This document shows, piece after piece, positions 26,452 through 35,613 of a DNA stretch of 46,934 nucleotides. Position 1 is the stretch's first letter; every line of letters begins with the position of its first letter. A program made the position numbers and the translations under genes. The notes under the pieces were generated by a model that was not told where the DNA came from, ran no database searches, and worked only from the letters and a program-made list of their open reading frames with translations. The stretch is from Gillisia sp. (GTDB lineage: Bacteria; Bacteroidota; Bacteroidia; Flavobacteriales; Flavobacteriaceae): the NCBI GenBank assembly GCA_024635655.1, contig JAGXIL010000006.1:1-46934 (forward strand). Direction: 5' to 3'.

Positions 26452-27507
26452 ATGGCTAAAGAAAAATGGTACATCAATGAATCTGAGTTAGATGATTATC
26501 AGGTAAACATCGTACGCAGAAACCTACAAAGTTCATTCATTGTTAAAGGTTGTGCCGGTAGTGGTAAAACAGTGTTGGCACTATGGAGAGCAAAAGAAAT
26601 TGCAGAAACCGGGGAAGATGATTATCTAATTATTGTCTTTACAAAGTCATTAAAGCAATTTATAAAAGATGGTATTAATGAAATTGGTGTAGATGAATCT
26701 AAGGTTATGTATCATTGGGAGTGGAAGAAAGCCGGGATGCCATCTGCCAATTATATTATTGTTGATGAGGTTCAGGATTTCGATACAGAGGAATTGAGTC
26801 AGCTGAAGAGAGCCGCCAAAAAACATCTTATTTTATTTGGAGATTCTGCGCAGCAACTATATAAGAATATTCCAAACAAGGGAACGATGCTAACCATGGA
26901 AGGAATTCAGATGCATACTGGTATCCCCATGGAAAATCTGGTAATAAATCACCGTCTCCCGAAAAAGATTGCCCGTATTGCCGAAAAAGTTACCACATCA
27001 AATGATCCGTTAGAGAACCGATGTAATAAAGAAGGGGTAGATAAACCTCGTTTAGTACGTTGCTCTTCGTTTGAAACTCAATTAGATTATATTATGGAAG
27101 TAATAGAAGCTCAGGATTTTACCGATGTTGGAATATTGTTTTCTACAAACACAGAAGTTGATAGGGCATATGGCTATTTCCAAAAGCATAATTGTGACGT
27201 GGAAAAAAAATCTGGATATGGAGCCGGTTCTATGGATTTAGATTTTACAACGGAAAACCCAAAATTAATGACCTACCATAGTGCTAAAGGTTTACAGTTT
27301 GAAGCTGTTTTTATACCTGAATGTATTGTCCAAAGGGAAAATGACCGAAATCCTTTATATGTAGCCTTAACAAGGACGTACCGGGATTTATTTGTTCTTC
27401 ATTCCAATGGATTATCAAGTTTTATAGATAAAATTGATAAAAATTTATTTGAAATTCATAATGAAGTTCCTGCTTTTAGTGGAAATAATAATGATCTCCC
27501 ATTCTAA
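26452..27507 (+). CDS. Short UvrD-like SF1 helicase/ATPase, BREX-embedded
   Basis: At 351 aa this is only about half the length of a true UvrD. Visible motifs are Walker A GCAGSGKT (33-40), Walker B VDEVQD (104-109), LFGDSAQQLY (motif III), YHSAKGLQFEAVFIP (motif V region) and LYVALTRTYRDL (motif VI). The 1B and 2B inserts of processive helicases seem to be missing, so it may be an ATPase switch or short unwinding module rather than a processive helicase. It lies 6 nt after pglX and 11 nt before the unknown 640-aa gene; the pair probably works together. It is not a canonical BREX gene. Confidence 0.8.
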   Translation: MAKEKWYINESELDDYQVNIVRRNLQSSFIVKGCAGSGKTVLALWRAKEIAETGEDDYLIIVFTKSLKQFIKDGINEIGVDESKVMYHWEWKKAGMPSANYIIVDEVQDFDTEELSQLKRAAKKHLILFGDSAQQLYKNIPNKGTMLTMEGIQMHTGIPMENLVINHRLPKKIARIAEKVTTSNDPLENRCNKEGVDKPRLVRCSSFETQLDYIMEVIEAQDFTDVGILFSTNTEVDRAYGYFQKHNCDVEKKSGYGAGSMDLDFTTENPKLMTYHSAKGLQFEAVFIPECIVQRENDRNPLYVALTRTYRDLFVLHSNGLSSFIDKIDKNLFEIHNEVPAFSGNNNDLPF

Positions 27508-27518
27508 ACTTATAAAAG

Positions 27519-29441
27519 ATGAAGATTTTTATTCCATTTAATTCCAATGATTTTAATAGTATTTTTTCTACGTTAACTATTTCTCCCCGGGAATTTTATC
27601 CTGAGCGGGGATATAGTTTTAAACGGGCAACTCCTACTATTCTAAATCCTTTTGAAGAATATTTAATTGCTTTCGAAAAACCTACTTTTTCCCAAAGAGA
27701 TTTGGATGAGGAAAACGGGTATGTAATAAATCTGGAAGTAGAATTTCCAGAACATAAGTTACAACCGGTTCTATTAAAGTTTGATCAAAACATTAAATGT
27801 TTTGCCCTGAAAGAAACGATTTATTTAAAAGAAGATTTTAAACTTATTTTTAGGAGACGACAGGAAAAACTTGAAACTGAGGCAAAAACTTTAAAAAGTA
27901 TTGAAACAAAATTTACCACGTTAGCAAAAAATAATAGTACCCTTTCTGATTCGTATGATGTTAGCTTTATAAAAAACAAAATAGAAGAAAAAGATATTTC
28001 TATTGAAGGGTCTTTTTCGAAGATAGATCTTAAAAGAGAAGAGGTGTTCAACAAGATTTTTGGTGCTCTTTTAGGATTTGCTGTAGGATCTAAAAACAAG
28101 TTAAGTCCTGAGATTTCCAGAATTAAAAATTTATTACGGGAACTCAATAATCTCTCTTCATTATTCTTCAATAAAATTGGAGAAAAGGATGCTAATAGGA
28201 CCAAGGAAAGACTTATAGCATGTATTGGAGATATTGAGGGATATTTCAATGAAAGAGAGTCTCTCGAACAAGCTTTGATAATGAGTTCAAATTCTGAAGT
28301 TTCCACTGAATTAATAATGAAACTTAAGGATGCAAAAATTTGTGAACATTCCTTGTTTGATCTTTTGATAGAGGGATTACTGTCTGATAGTTATTCTACT
28401 TCCTCTCTTCCCTTTCATTTAATAATTGAAAAGGCTAAACGAAGGATTAATAGTAGATATAATTCTAAATATCCAGATAAATACGTTCAGAATATTTCTG
28501 ATTCTATATCTGAAATTATCTCAGAGACCAATTTGATCGTAGATTCTGAAACAACCTCAAATAATTTAATAAACGAAGACCTTCTTCAATATAATGAAAT
28601 GAACTTTTCGGTTCCTCATGATAAAAATAGCCAGGAATCAGAATATTTAAAGTTAATCCTGATTTTTTTCACCCGGCTTAGATTTCTGACTACAACAGAT
28701 GATCTATTCAGCAATAGAAAAGATATAATTAAAGGATTAGGTAAAGAGTTATCAGCTAAAATCGTAAAATTTAAAGGAGATAATCCATCTCCTGAATATT
28801 ATTACTTATTAGATCTTTTAAAATCCTTTGATAGTCTAAGATCAAGCTTTGATCCTTTAAAAACAGACTATGTGGTTTTTCAAAGTTTAGCCGTTCTTTT
28901 TACCAGTGGGCGAGATCTTCAGAAATACCTGGATGGTATTTCTAAAATAAATATAGACTCATTAACAACTCCACTTGCAATATGGGGAGCGGTTTACGGA
29001 TATGCATCATTACCAAAAACTTTAACCGAAAAAGTTTTAACCAAGGAAGTTGATTATAAAGAATTAATCAAATTGTTTAGAATATCCCACGATAATTATT
29101 TAAAAGCTTCAGAGCCAGATACTGTTGAAGAACAAAAACATGAGTATATTTTATATGATAAAAAGATAGATGCGGAAAATGCCATTCAAGAAAAGGTGAT
29201 TGAAGAAAAGAGTGATTTTTTTAATAAAATACTTACTGCCACTAAGTATGGGAAAAATCAAGGTTTGGAAGATGTTTTAGTGAAATTTGAACATCGACAA
29301 AGAATGTTCCCCGATAGTGAAATGAATAAAAAATTTCTTGAAAAATTTTTGAATAAAAAAGAAAATAAAATTAGTGGAATCGCTAAAAAAGGTATTGAGG
29401 AAATCGTAAATCAATATGAACAATATCTTCAGAGTAATTAA
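27519..29441 (+). CDS. Unknown 640-aa protein paired with the UvrD-like ATPase
   Basis: I do not recognise this protein. The N-terminal 105 residues are beta-rich and look like a discrete domain (IFSTLTISPREFYPERGYSF at 15-34, VINLEVEFPEH). A charged coiled-coil-like helix follows (about 105-150), and the rest is helical and rich in Ile, Leu, Lys and Glu, with a basic C-terminal tail. It has no signal peptide, membrane segment or recognisable nuclease motif. The DNA is markedly AT-rich compared with brxC. It lies between the UvrD-like gene and alkB-like gene with gaps of 11 and 5 nt. It may be the effector or sensor partner of the UvrD-like ATPase; this is inference from position only. Confidence 0.6.
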   Translation: MKIFIPFNSNDFNSIFSTLTISPREFYPERGYSFKRATPTILNPFEEYLIAFEKPTFSQRDLDEENGYVINLEVEFPEHKLQPVLLKFDQNIKCFALKETIYLKEDFKLIFRRRQEKLETEAKTLKSIETKFTTLAKNNSTLSDSYDVSFIKNKIEEKDISIEGSFSKIDLKREEVFNKIFGALLGFAVGSKNKLSPEISRIKNLLRELNNLSSLFFNKIGEKDANRTKERLIACIGDIEGYFNERESLEQALIMSSNSEVSTELIMKLKDAKICEHSLFDLLIEGLLSDSYSTSSLPFHLIIEKAKRRINSRYNSKYPDKYVQNISDSISEIISETNLIVDSETTSNNLINEDLLQYNEMNFSVPHDKNSQESEYLKLILIFFTRLRFLTTTDDLFSNRKDIIKGLGKELSAKIVKFKGDNPSPEYYYLLDLLKSFDSLRSSFDPLKTDYVVFQSLAVLFTSGRDLQKYLDGISKINIDSLTTPLAIWGAVYGYASLPKTLTEKVLTKEVDYKELIKLFRISHDNYLKASEPDTVEEQKHEYILYDKKIDAENAIQEKVIEEKSDFFNKILTATKYGKNQGLEDVLVKFEHRQRMFPDSEMNKKFLEKFLNKKENKISGIAKKGIEEIVNQYEQYLQSN

Positions 29442-29446
29442 TTATT

Positions 29447-30064
29447 ATGGATCAACTGGATTTATTTGGAAATCGCCAACAGGAGGAAAAACAGGATTTT
29501 GATATCCAAAACGGGGAATATGTTTATATCCCGGATTTCTTTAAGAAACCTGAAGCAGACGCTTTCTTCAATTCTTTATTGAATAACATTCGATGGAAAC
29601 AGGAATCGATGAATATGTATGGAAAACAAATTAATTTTCCGCGCTTAACGGCTTGGTATGGGGAGAATGATAAACCATATAGTTTTTCGGGAATAACTTT
29701 GAATCCACTACCCTGGTCTAAAGAATTACTGGAAATTAAAAAGAAGATAGAACCTAAGGCGGGAGTGGAGTTTAATTCGGTTTTGCTTAACAGGTACCGT
29801 GACGGCAACGATTCCATAAGCTGGCATACAGATGCGGAAAAAGAACTGGGAAGGAATCCGGTGATCGCTTCTGTAAATTTTGGAGCAGAAAGAAAGTTTC
29901 AGCTTAAGCATATGGAAACAGGAGAAAAGGTAGAACTGGTTTTAAAGCATGGCAGCCTGCTGGTAATGAAAGGAGAACTACAGCATTACTGGAAACACCA
30001 GGTTCCAAAGACCAAATCAAAAGTTGGAGAACGCATTAATCTTACATTTAGGGTGATCAAATGA
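29447..30064 (+). CDS. AlkB-like Fe(II)/2-oxoglutarate dioxygenase
   Basis: The 205-aa enzyme has the AlkB/ALKBH2-type core: LLNRYRDGNDSISWHTDAE with H127 and D129, WKHQVPK with H184, and the final RINLTFR with R196 and R202 for 2-oxoglutarate and substrate. The family oxidatively removes alkyl groups such as 1-methyladenine and 3-methylcytosine from nucleic acids. It is in an ATGA overlap with the DUF1848 gene and lies between BREX genes. Here it may repair damage from, or edit, methylated DNA, but a plain repair enzyme riding in the operon is equally possible. Confidence 0.88.
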   Translation: MDQLDLFGNRQQEEKQDFDIQNGEYVYIPDFFKKPEADAFFNSLLNNIRWKQESMNMYGKQINFPRLTAWYGENDKPYSFSGITLNPLPWSKELLEIKKKIEPKAGVEFNSVLLNRYRDGNDSISWHTDAEKELGRNPVIASVNFGAERKFQLKHMETGEKVELVLKHGSLLVMKGELQHYWKHQVPKTKSKVGERINLTFRVIK

Positions 30065-31080
30065 AATGGGAAAAAGTCGATATAGTAAATGATGAAGGGG
30101 AATTGGTTTCCGCTCAGGCTCCCGTACTCATTTCAGCCAGCCGTTCTACCGATATTCCAACTTTCTATGCAGACTGGTTTGTGGAGCGATGGAAGCAGGG
30201 TTACGTAAAATGGAAAAACCCATTTAATAATACCTATTCCTATATATCATTTAAAAACGCCAGGGTTGTGGTTTTCTGGACTAAGAATCCGCGGCCTTTG
30301 ATGAAACATCTTGATTTTCTGGATAAAGAGATTAAGAATTACTATTTCCAGTTTACTCTGAATGATTATGACAATGAGGGCCTGGAGGGGAAAGTACCAA
30401 GACTGGAAAGCAGGATTAAAATATTCATTGAACTATCAGAGAGAATTGGCAAAGAACGGGTAATATGGAGATTTGATCCAATGATCCTTACCAATTCAAT
30501 ATGCGTAAAGGATCTTTTGCGGCGGGTGAAATATATAGGAGATAGATTAAAAGACCATACAAAAAAACTGGTTTTCAGTTATGCCGACATTTCAATTTAC
30601 CGTAAGGTTAAAGCTAATCTTAAACTGGAAGGGGTGGAGTACATTGAATTCGATAAAGAAAAGATGCACGAGTTGGCAACCGGCCTTCAACAGTTAAACA
30701 AAAGCTGGAATTTCGAGATCGCCACCTGCGCTGAAAAAATACCTCTCGAACAATATGGAATAAAGCATAATAAATGTGTGGATGATGATTTGATGATTGA
30801 ACTATTTGGGGAAGATAAGGAGCTTATGGATTTTCTTGGGATTAAGATCCAGGAACCAACTTTATTTGATGAAAACGGCAAGGTAACTAAAACCAGGGTA
30901 TTAAAGGATGCAGGGCAAAGAGAAGCTTGTGGTTGCATCATCAGTAAAGATATTGGACAATACAACACCTGTCCTCATGGCTGCGTGTACTGCTACGCCA
31001 ACACTTCACCGGAAATAGCCTCGAGCAATTATAAAAAATACAAAGAGAACCCTACAGGAGAATTTATTACAGGAATTTAA
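30061..31080 (+). CDS. DUF1848 protein with C-terminal Fe-S cysteine motif
   Basis: The 339-aa protein starts with the family pattern PVLISASRSTDIPTFY (21-36) and has VFWTKNPRPL (71-80) and IWRFDP (135-140), as in DUF1848. Near its C-terminus it has C304-x3-C308-x2-C311 (TCPHGCVYCYAN), the spacing of a radical SAM cluster, with C290 and C292 just before. Having this motif at the C-terminus rather than the N-terminus is the family's oddity. A radical-type nucleic acid repair or modification role is possible but unproven. It overlaps the AlkB-like gene by 4 nt (ATGA), so the two Fe enzymes are made together. Confidence 0.85.
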   Translation: MKWEKVDIVNDEGELVSAQAPVLISASRSTDIPTFYADWFVERWKQGYVKWKNPFNNTYSYISFKNARVVVFWTKNPRPLMKHLDFLDKEIKNYYFQFTLNDYDNEGLEGKVPRLESRIKIFIELSERIGKERVIWRFDPMILTNSICVKDLLRRVKYIGDRLKDHTKKLVFSYADISIYRKVKANLKLEGVEYIEFDKEKMHELATGLQQLNKSWNFEIATCAEKIPLEQYGIKHNKCVDDDLMIELFGEDKELMDFLGIKIQEPTLFDENGKVTKTRVLKDAGQREACGCIISKDIGQYNTCPHGCVYCYANTSPEIASSNYKKYKENPTGEFITGI

Positions 31081-31098
31081 CCGATACCCCCTAACAAA

Positions 31099-34000
31099 GT
31101 GCAGGAATATTTTAGAAAAATTCAGCAAACTCAAGACTTGTCGTTTGACAAGATCAGGGATTATGCATGGGAAAGCATTGCCCATTTACCAAAAGAGCAG
31201 CGTGATGCAAATTGGAACAGATTAGGCAGAGGAGTTGCCCTACTTGACACGCATGAATTAATGTGCCAGTACTTACATTCTTTTGGCAAAATGCATAAAG
31301 CTAAACTTTATGACGTTTTTAGCAAATTACCCACCGAAATTTTCAGAAATGGATATGAGCTTATTGACTGGGGATGTGGTCAGGCACTGGGTACTATAAA
31401 CTTATTTGATTATTTAAAAGAAAATAAACTTCCAAATAATGTAAAAAAGGTATTGCTTATTGAACCGGCGGAGAAAACTTTAGAAAGAGGTAAATTTCAC
31501 ACAACCTCTTATTTGAAGAACGAAGAAATTGTCTTTAGTAATAAGAGTTTTTTTGAGAAAATTACACCGGAGCAAATTAAGAGTGATTCCGGTCTTCCTG
31601 TAATTCATATATTTTCTAATATTCTGGATGTTGCCCAAATAGATCTTAAACATTTAGCACATCTTTTAGATTCAAATGTTCTTTCAGATAATTATGTTTT
31701 ATGTGTTGGTCCGCTCAACCCTAATAATCAACGCATCGATGCATTTTATAACTATTTTAATTCTCCGCTTTTATACGAATATGAAGATGCCAATTTTAAG
31801 GGAAATTGGACATACAAATGTAAACTTTATAAGCTGGAACCGGGAAGCGATGGGAATCTTATACCTATAGAATTCTATCCAACGGTACAATTTCACGCTG
31901 CTTATGAATTGGATGCATACCGAAATGCCAGAAAGAGATCTGAGGAACCTGTTAAAAATTTTATTAGGAGTCTTTCACAATTTGTAGTTTCCGCTCCATT
32001 TGACATAGGAGCAAGCGTCTATGATGATGTGCATCCAGTTCTTGCTGTTCTTAATAATATAATCGTAAGAGGATTACCAACAAGATCCAGTGTGTTTTTG
32101 GAAGAACGATTTTCCAAATTCTTTAAAACAGGAGAAAGGAGTATTGAATTGGGTGAGATATCTTTTCCCGGACAACAGAAGTTGGATCTGCACAATCTTG
32201 TTGCGAAAATTCAACTGATCATTTCTTCAGGCACAATTACTCCAGGATCTCATTCGACATTCTTGCAGGAAATATTAAGTCCTATTGCAATTGCGCGTTT
32301 TCAAAAACTCCTGATTGAAGCTCTTATTACAGGACATTTAGATCTTCAAAAAAAAGAATGGAATATTTTGGTCGAAGAAAAGGATGTTCCATTTGCAGCT
32401 CTGGCCGTTGAAGATTTTAAACTACTTTTTACCAACCTCATAAAATTAGCTACCGAATATGAGGATCTTGATCTGCCCGAAATAAATCTGGATATTATAA
32501 GCAATAATTCTTTTTATGATTCCCCGCTTCATTTAGAGGCGAATGTTTGGAAACAAGCAGACAAAACCCATCATACAAAGATGTATGATTTCGTTTTGGA
32601 CATGGCTGTGCTGGAGGAAAATACAATAGATGAAAAAGCATTTAGTAAATTTAAAAGTCTAAACAATTGCTATTTTAAAGTGCGTTCTGTTCTCCAGCTC
32701 CAGGAAAATAAAAGAATTGTTTATACTTCAAATCTGATTAAATATAGAAATCTTGTATCGAAAACTTCGCAGGGTGAATATATTGAAGATGAAGAGGCCA
32801 GAGTACATCTTCAATATTTTTTGACCTTGTTATTTCGAAAGCAAGGATTCCGTCCCGGACAATTACCTATTCTTGACCGTGCTTTAATAAATCAACCTGT
32901 AATTGGGCTGTTACCAACCGGTGGAGGAAAATCACTCACTTACCAGATAGCCGCTATTCTGCAACCCGGAATTACAATGATCGTTGATCCTTTGACCTCA
33001 TTAATGAAAGATCAATATGATGGTTTAATCAGCAACGGTATAGACTTCTGTACATTTATAAATTCTACAGTTTCCTCGTCAGAAAAAAGGTTACGGGAAA
33101 GGAAAATGGAAGCCTCCCAGATGCTATTTGTTTTTCTTTCTCCTGAAAGGTTATCTATATTAAATTTTAGGGAAAGGCTAAGACGAATGCACGATTATAA
33201 TGTGTATTTCTCCTATGGGGTGATAGACGAGGTGCATTGCGTTTCTGAATGGGGCCATGATTTTAGATTTTCGTATTTGCATCTTGGGCGGAACCTTTAC
33301 AATTATGTAAAAGCGAAAGAAGGGGTGATTTCTTTATTTGGCCTTACTGCAACTGCTTCTTTTGATGTTTTGGCAGATGTTGAAAGGGAGCTTTCGGGAA
33401 ATGGGGCATTTGAACTTGATACGGATACTATAGTAAGATATGAGAATAGTAACAGGCTGGAGCTACAATACAAAATAGAAAAAGTAAAAGTTGAATTTGT
33501 GGTTGACAATTTTTACGATCAACAAGGACATATAGATAGAAGTTTGCCAAGAGCAGTTAATGTAGGAGACAGCAGACCGGTCTTTTCTTCTAAAGGCAAA
33601 TTTTTATCTTCATTTGTAGAGAAAATTCCAGCTTATATTTCCGAGCTGCAACAACCCGAAAATTTAATGGCAATTAAAACCAGGTTTCGGGAGCGCCAGA
33701 ATAATGAGGACAATTTAAATAATGATCTTTCCGTCGTGATGCCTCCCAATATTTTTGAAGCCAGGGATGATTATAGAGAAGCGGGGATTGTTTTTTGTCC
33801 TCATAGAAAAAATACGGGTATATCTGTTCATTCAAATTCTGAAGTACTTGGTAAAAAATTCAATAAAGTAGGTTCATTTTACGGTGGGGATGACTCTGGA
33901 AAGTCTATGGAAAATCTGGAGAATTTCAGGGACAACAAACTTCCAATAATGGTTGCAACTAAGGCCTTTGGGATGGGAATAGATAAACCCAATGTTAGGT

Positions 34001-35613
34001 ATACCATAAACATGAACTATTCCAGCTCCCTTGAAAGTTTTGTTCAGGAAGCAGGTCGAGCGGGCAGGGATAGAAAAATGGCGTTATCGGTTATATTACT
34101 TGCAGATTATAACCTAAAGAAAATTAAAACGACTTATGGTGATGCTTCATTTCCCATTTCCATTATAAAAAATAAATGGTTTAAAGATAATGACCTGGAT
34201 AAGGTTCTAACTCATTACGACAAAATAATTCCTGAGGAGTTCATTGAAACTGCAAATCCAACAAAAGATGTAGTAAAGCTGCATTGTGCGACCGATAATC
34301 GTATGTTTGGGTTTAACGAATGCAATGCAACCTGTTCCTCTTTTACCAGGTGTCAACTAAAAAAAGTAAAAAGGGAAGATAAAGGTTGGCACAGTGAAAA
34401 TGAATTATCTGGAAAATTAAAGGAGCAGGGAATTACACTCAACAAAAGCAACTTCCAATATTTAAGTGCGGATTATTCCACAGTAATGTATTTTTTTAAT
34501 GAATCTTTTAAAGGAGATGTTATTGAAAAGACATTTATGCACCATCTCTTAAGCACTGATGAGGTAGAAATTGAAAAAAAGATTCATTCTTCAGAAACTG
34601 AATTTACAACCACAAGAGAAAAATTTGATGGATTTCTAAGCTCCTTAATAGAAGCTAAAGATCTGGAGGAGGTAATTGTCTATGTACCTTATAATGATAA
34701 AAATAGTATCGATATTTCCAAAGCTATTTACAGGATGTGCTGCATAGGATTAATTGAAGATTTTACCCAGGATTACAGGAATAACGAATATCGCATAGTT
34801 GCAAGGAAAAGAAAAAAGAACGGGTATTTTCAAAGGCTGGAAAATTTTCTTCAAAGATATTATACTGCTGAAAGGGCTAAACTGGAACTAAAGAAAGCGA
34901 AAAAATATGAGGTTAAAGGTTCGGGAAATGCTATCACAGACGAAATTCGTCGATGCCTCGCTTATTTGACAGAATTTGTTTACGACAAAATTTCAGAGAA
35001 AAGAAAGCGGGCTATCGATGATATGCGGCAATTCTGCATTGAAGGTACAGATGAATCTACGAGCTGGACGCATCGCAATGAGGAATTAAAGGATTTTATA
35101 TACTATTATTTCAATTCAAAATATGCCAAAACCGATTACATAACAGAAAGCGGAGAACCATTTTCCCTTACCGAAGATACCGAAGGTGGGAAAAAGTCTG
35201 ATCCCCAAATCTTACTCAAATATTTAAGAGTTGCAGATGATGATATTGTTGGTGTTGGTACCCCAATCGATAATATTAAACATTTACAAGGTGCTGTTCG
35301 TCTGATCAAGAGGTCTTTGACCGATTCTAACCCTGCATTAGTATTGCTAAATTCATATACCTTATTTTACCTTGGAGTTGAAAGAAGTGAAAAGCTTGAA
35401 CAGGAGGCGAGGGAAAATTATTTTGAAGGAATGCTTGAAATGGGCGAGAGGATGAATTTTTCTTTAAAATTCTGGAAGGTATTTGACGAATATAACAAGC
35501 GGTTACTTCCTCTTATGGATTTCTCTTATTATGAAAATTTAATTAATGAGTTTCAATTGATCATTCACGGGAATAAATTAAAACAAATCACAGAACAATA
35601 CTTAAAAGTATGA
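31099..35613 (+). CDS. Methyltransferase-like domain fused to RecQ-family helicase
   Basis: The 1504-aa protein starts with GTG 18 nt after the DUF1848 stop; the next in-frame ATG is about 55 codons in. Residues about 80-260 look like a class I SAM methyltransferase fold: LIDWGCGQA (D90-W-G-C-G-Q-A96) and LLIEPAEKT, with an acidic residue at the ribose position. No clear catalytic NPPY is visible. Residues about 590-1090 form a RecQ helicase: RPGQLPIL, Walker A LPTGGGKS (605-612), DEVH (710-713), LTATAS, and QEAGRAGR (983-990), then cysteines C1063, C1075, C1079 and C1085, which could bind zinc. The C-terminal 400 residues are unrecognised. The stop overlaps the coiled-coil gene (ATGA). This combination is not a canonical BREX component. 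Confidence 0.8.
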   Translation: MQEYFRKIQQTQDLSFDKIRDYAWESIAHLPKEQRDANWNRLGRGVALLDTHELMCQYLHSFGKMHKAKLYDVFSKLPTEIFRNGYELIDWGCGQALGTINLFDYLKENKLPNNVKKVLLIEPAEKTLERGKFHTTSYLKNEEIVFSNKSFFEKITPEQIKSDSGLPVIHIFSNILDVAQIDLKHLAHLLDSNVLSDNYVLCVGPLNPNNQRIDAFYNYFNSPLLYEYEDANFKGNWTYKCKLYKLEPGSDGNLIPIEFYPTVQFHAAYELDAYRNARKRSEEPVKNFIRSLSQFVVSAPFDIGASVYDDVHPVLAVLNNIIVRGLPTRSSVFLEERFSKFFKTGERSIELGEISFPGQQKLDLHNLVAKIQLIISSGTITPGSHSTFLQEILSPIAIARFQKLLIEALITGHLDLQKKEWNILVEEKDVPFAALAVEDFKLLFTNLIKLATEYEDLDLPEINLDIISNNSFYDSPLHLEANVWKQADKTHHTKMYDFVLDMAVLEENTIDEKAFSKFKSLNNCYFKVRSVLQLQENKRIVYTSNLIKYRNLVSKTSQGEYIEDEEARVHLQYFLTLLFRKQGFRPGQLPILDRALINQPVIGLLPTGGGKSLTYQIAAILQPGITMIVDPLTSLMKDQYDGLISNGIDFCTFINSTVSSSEKRLRERKMEASQMLFVFLSPERLSILNFRERLRRMHDYNVYFSYGVIDEVHCVSEWGHDFRFSYLHLGRNLYNYVKAKEGVISLFGLTATASFDVLADVERELSGNGAFELDTDTIVRYENSNRLELQYKIEKVKVEFVVDNFYDQQGHIDRSLPRAVNVGDSRPVFSSKGKFLSSFVEKIPAYISELQQPENLMAIKTRFRERQNNEDNLNNDLSVVMPPNIFEARDDYREAGIVFCPHRKNTGISVHSNSEVLGKKFNKVGSFYGGDDSGKSMENLENFRDNKLPIMVATKAFGMGIDKPNVRYTINMNYSSSLESFVQEAGRAGRDRKMALSVILLADYNLKKIKTTYGDASFPISIIKNKWFKDNDLDKVLTHYDKIIPEEFIETANPTKDVVKLHCATDNRMFGFNECNATCSSFTRCQLKKVKREDKGWHSENELSGKLKEQGITLNKSNFQYLSADYSTVMYFFNESFKGDVIEKTFMHHLLSTDEVEIEKKIHSSETEFTTTREKFDGFLSSLIEAKDLEEVIVYVPYNDKNSIDISKAIYRMCCIGLIEDFTQDYRNNEYRIVARKRKKNGYFQRLENFLQRYYTAERAKLELKKAKKYEVKGSGNAITDEIRRCLAYLTEFVYDKISEKRKRAIDDMRQFCIEGTDESTSWTHRNEELKDFIYYYFNSKYAKTDYITESGEPFSLTEDTEGGKKSDPQILLKYLRVADDDIVGVGTPIDNIKHLQGAVRLIKRSLTDSNPALVLLNSYTLFYLGVERSEKLEQEARENYFEGMLEMGERMNFSLKFWKVFDEYNKRLLPLMDFSYYENLINEFQLIIHGNKLKQITEQYLKV

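Noticed and set aside
27821..28306. Minus-strand open frame inside the 640-aa gene
   Set aside because: It is Ser/Leu/Phe-rich, as expected for antisense of a Lys/Glu-rich coding strand, and lies within a well-spaced plus-strand operon.
11184..30064. The TauD-like and AlkB-like dioxygenases as parts of one pathway
   Set aside because: They share only the 2-oxoglutarate chemistry, lie in different operons and belong to different families.
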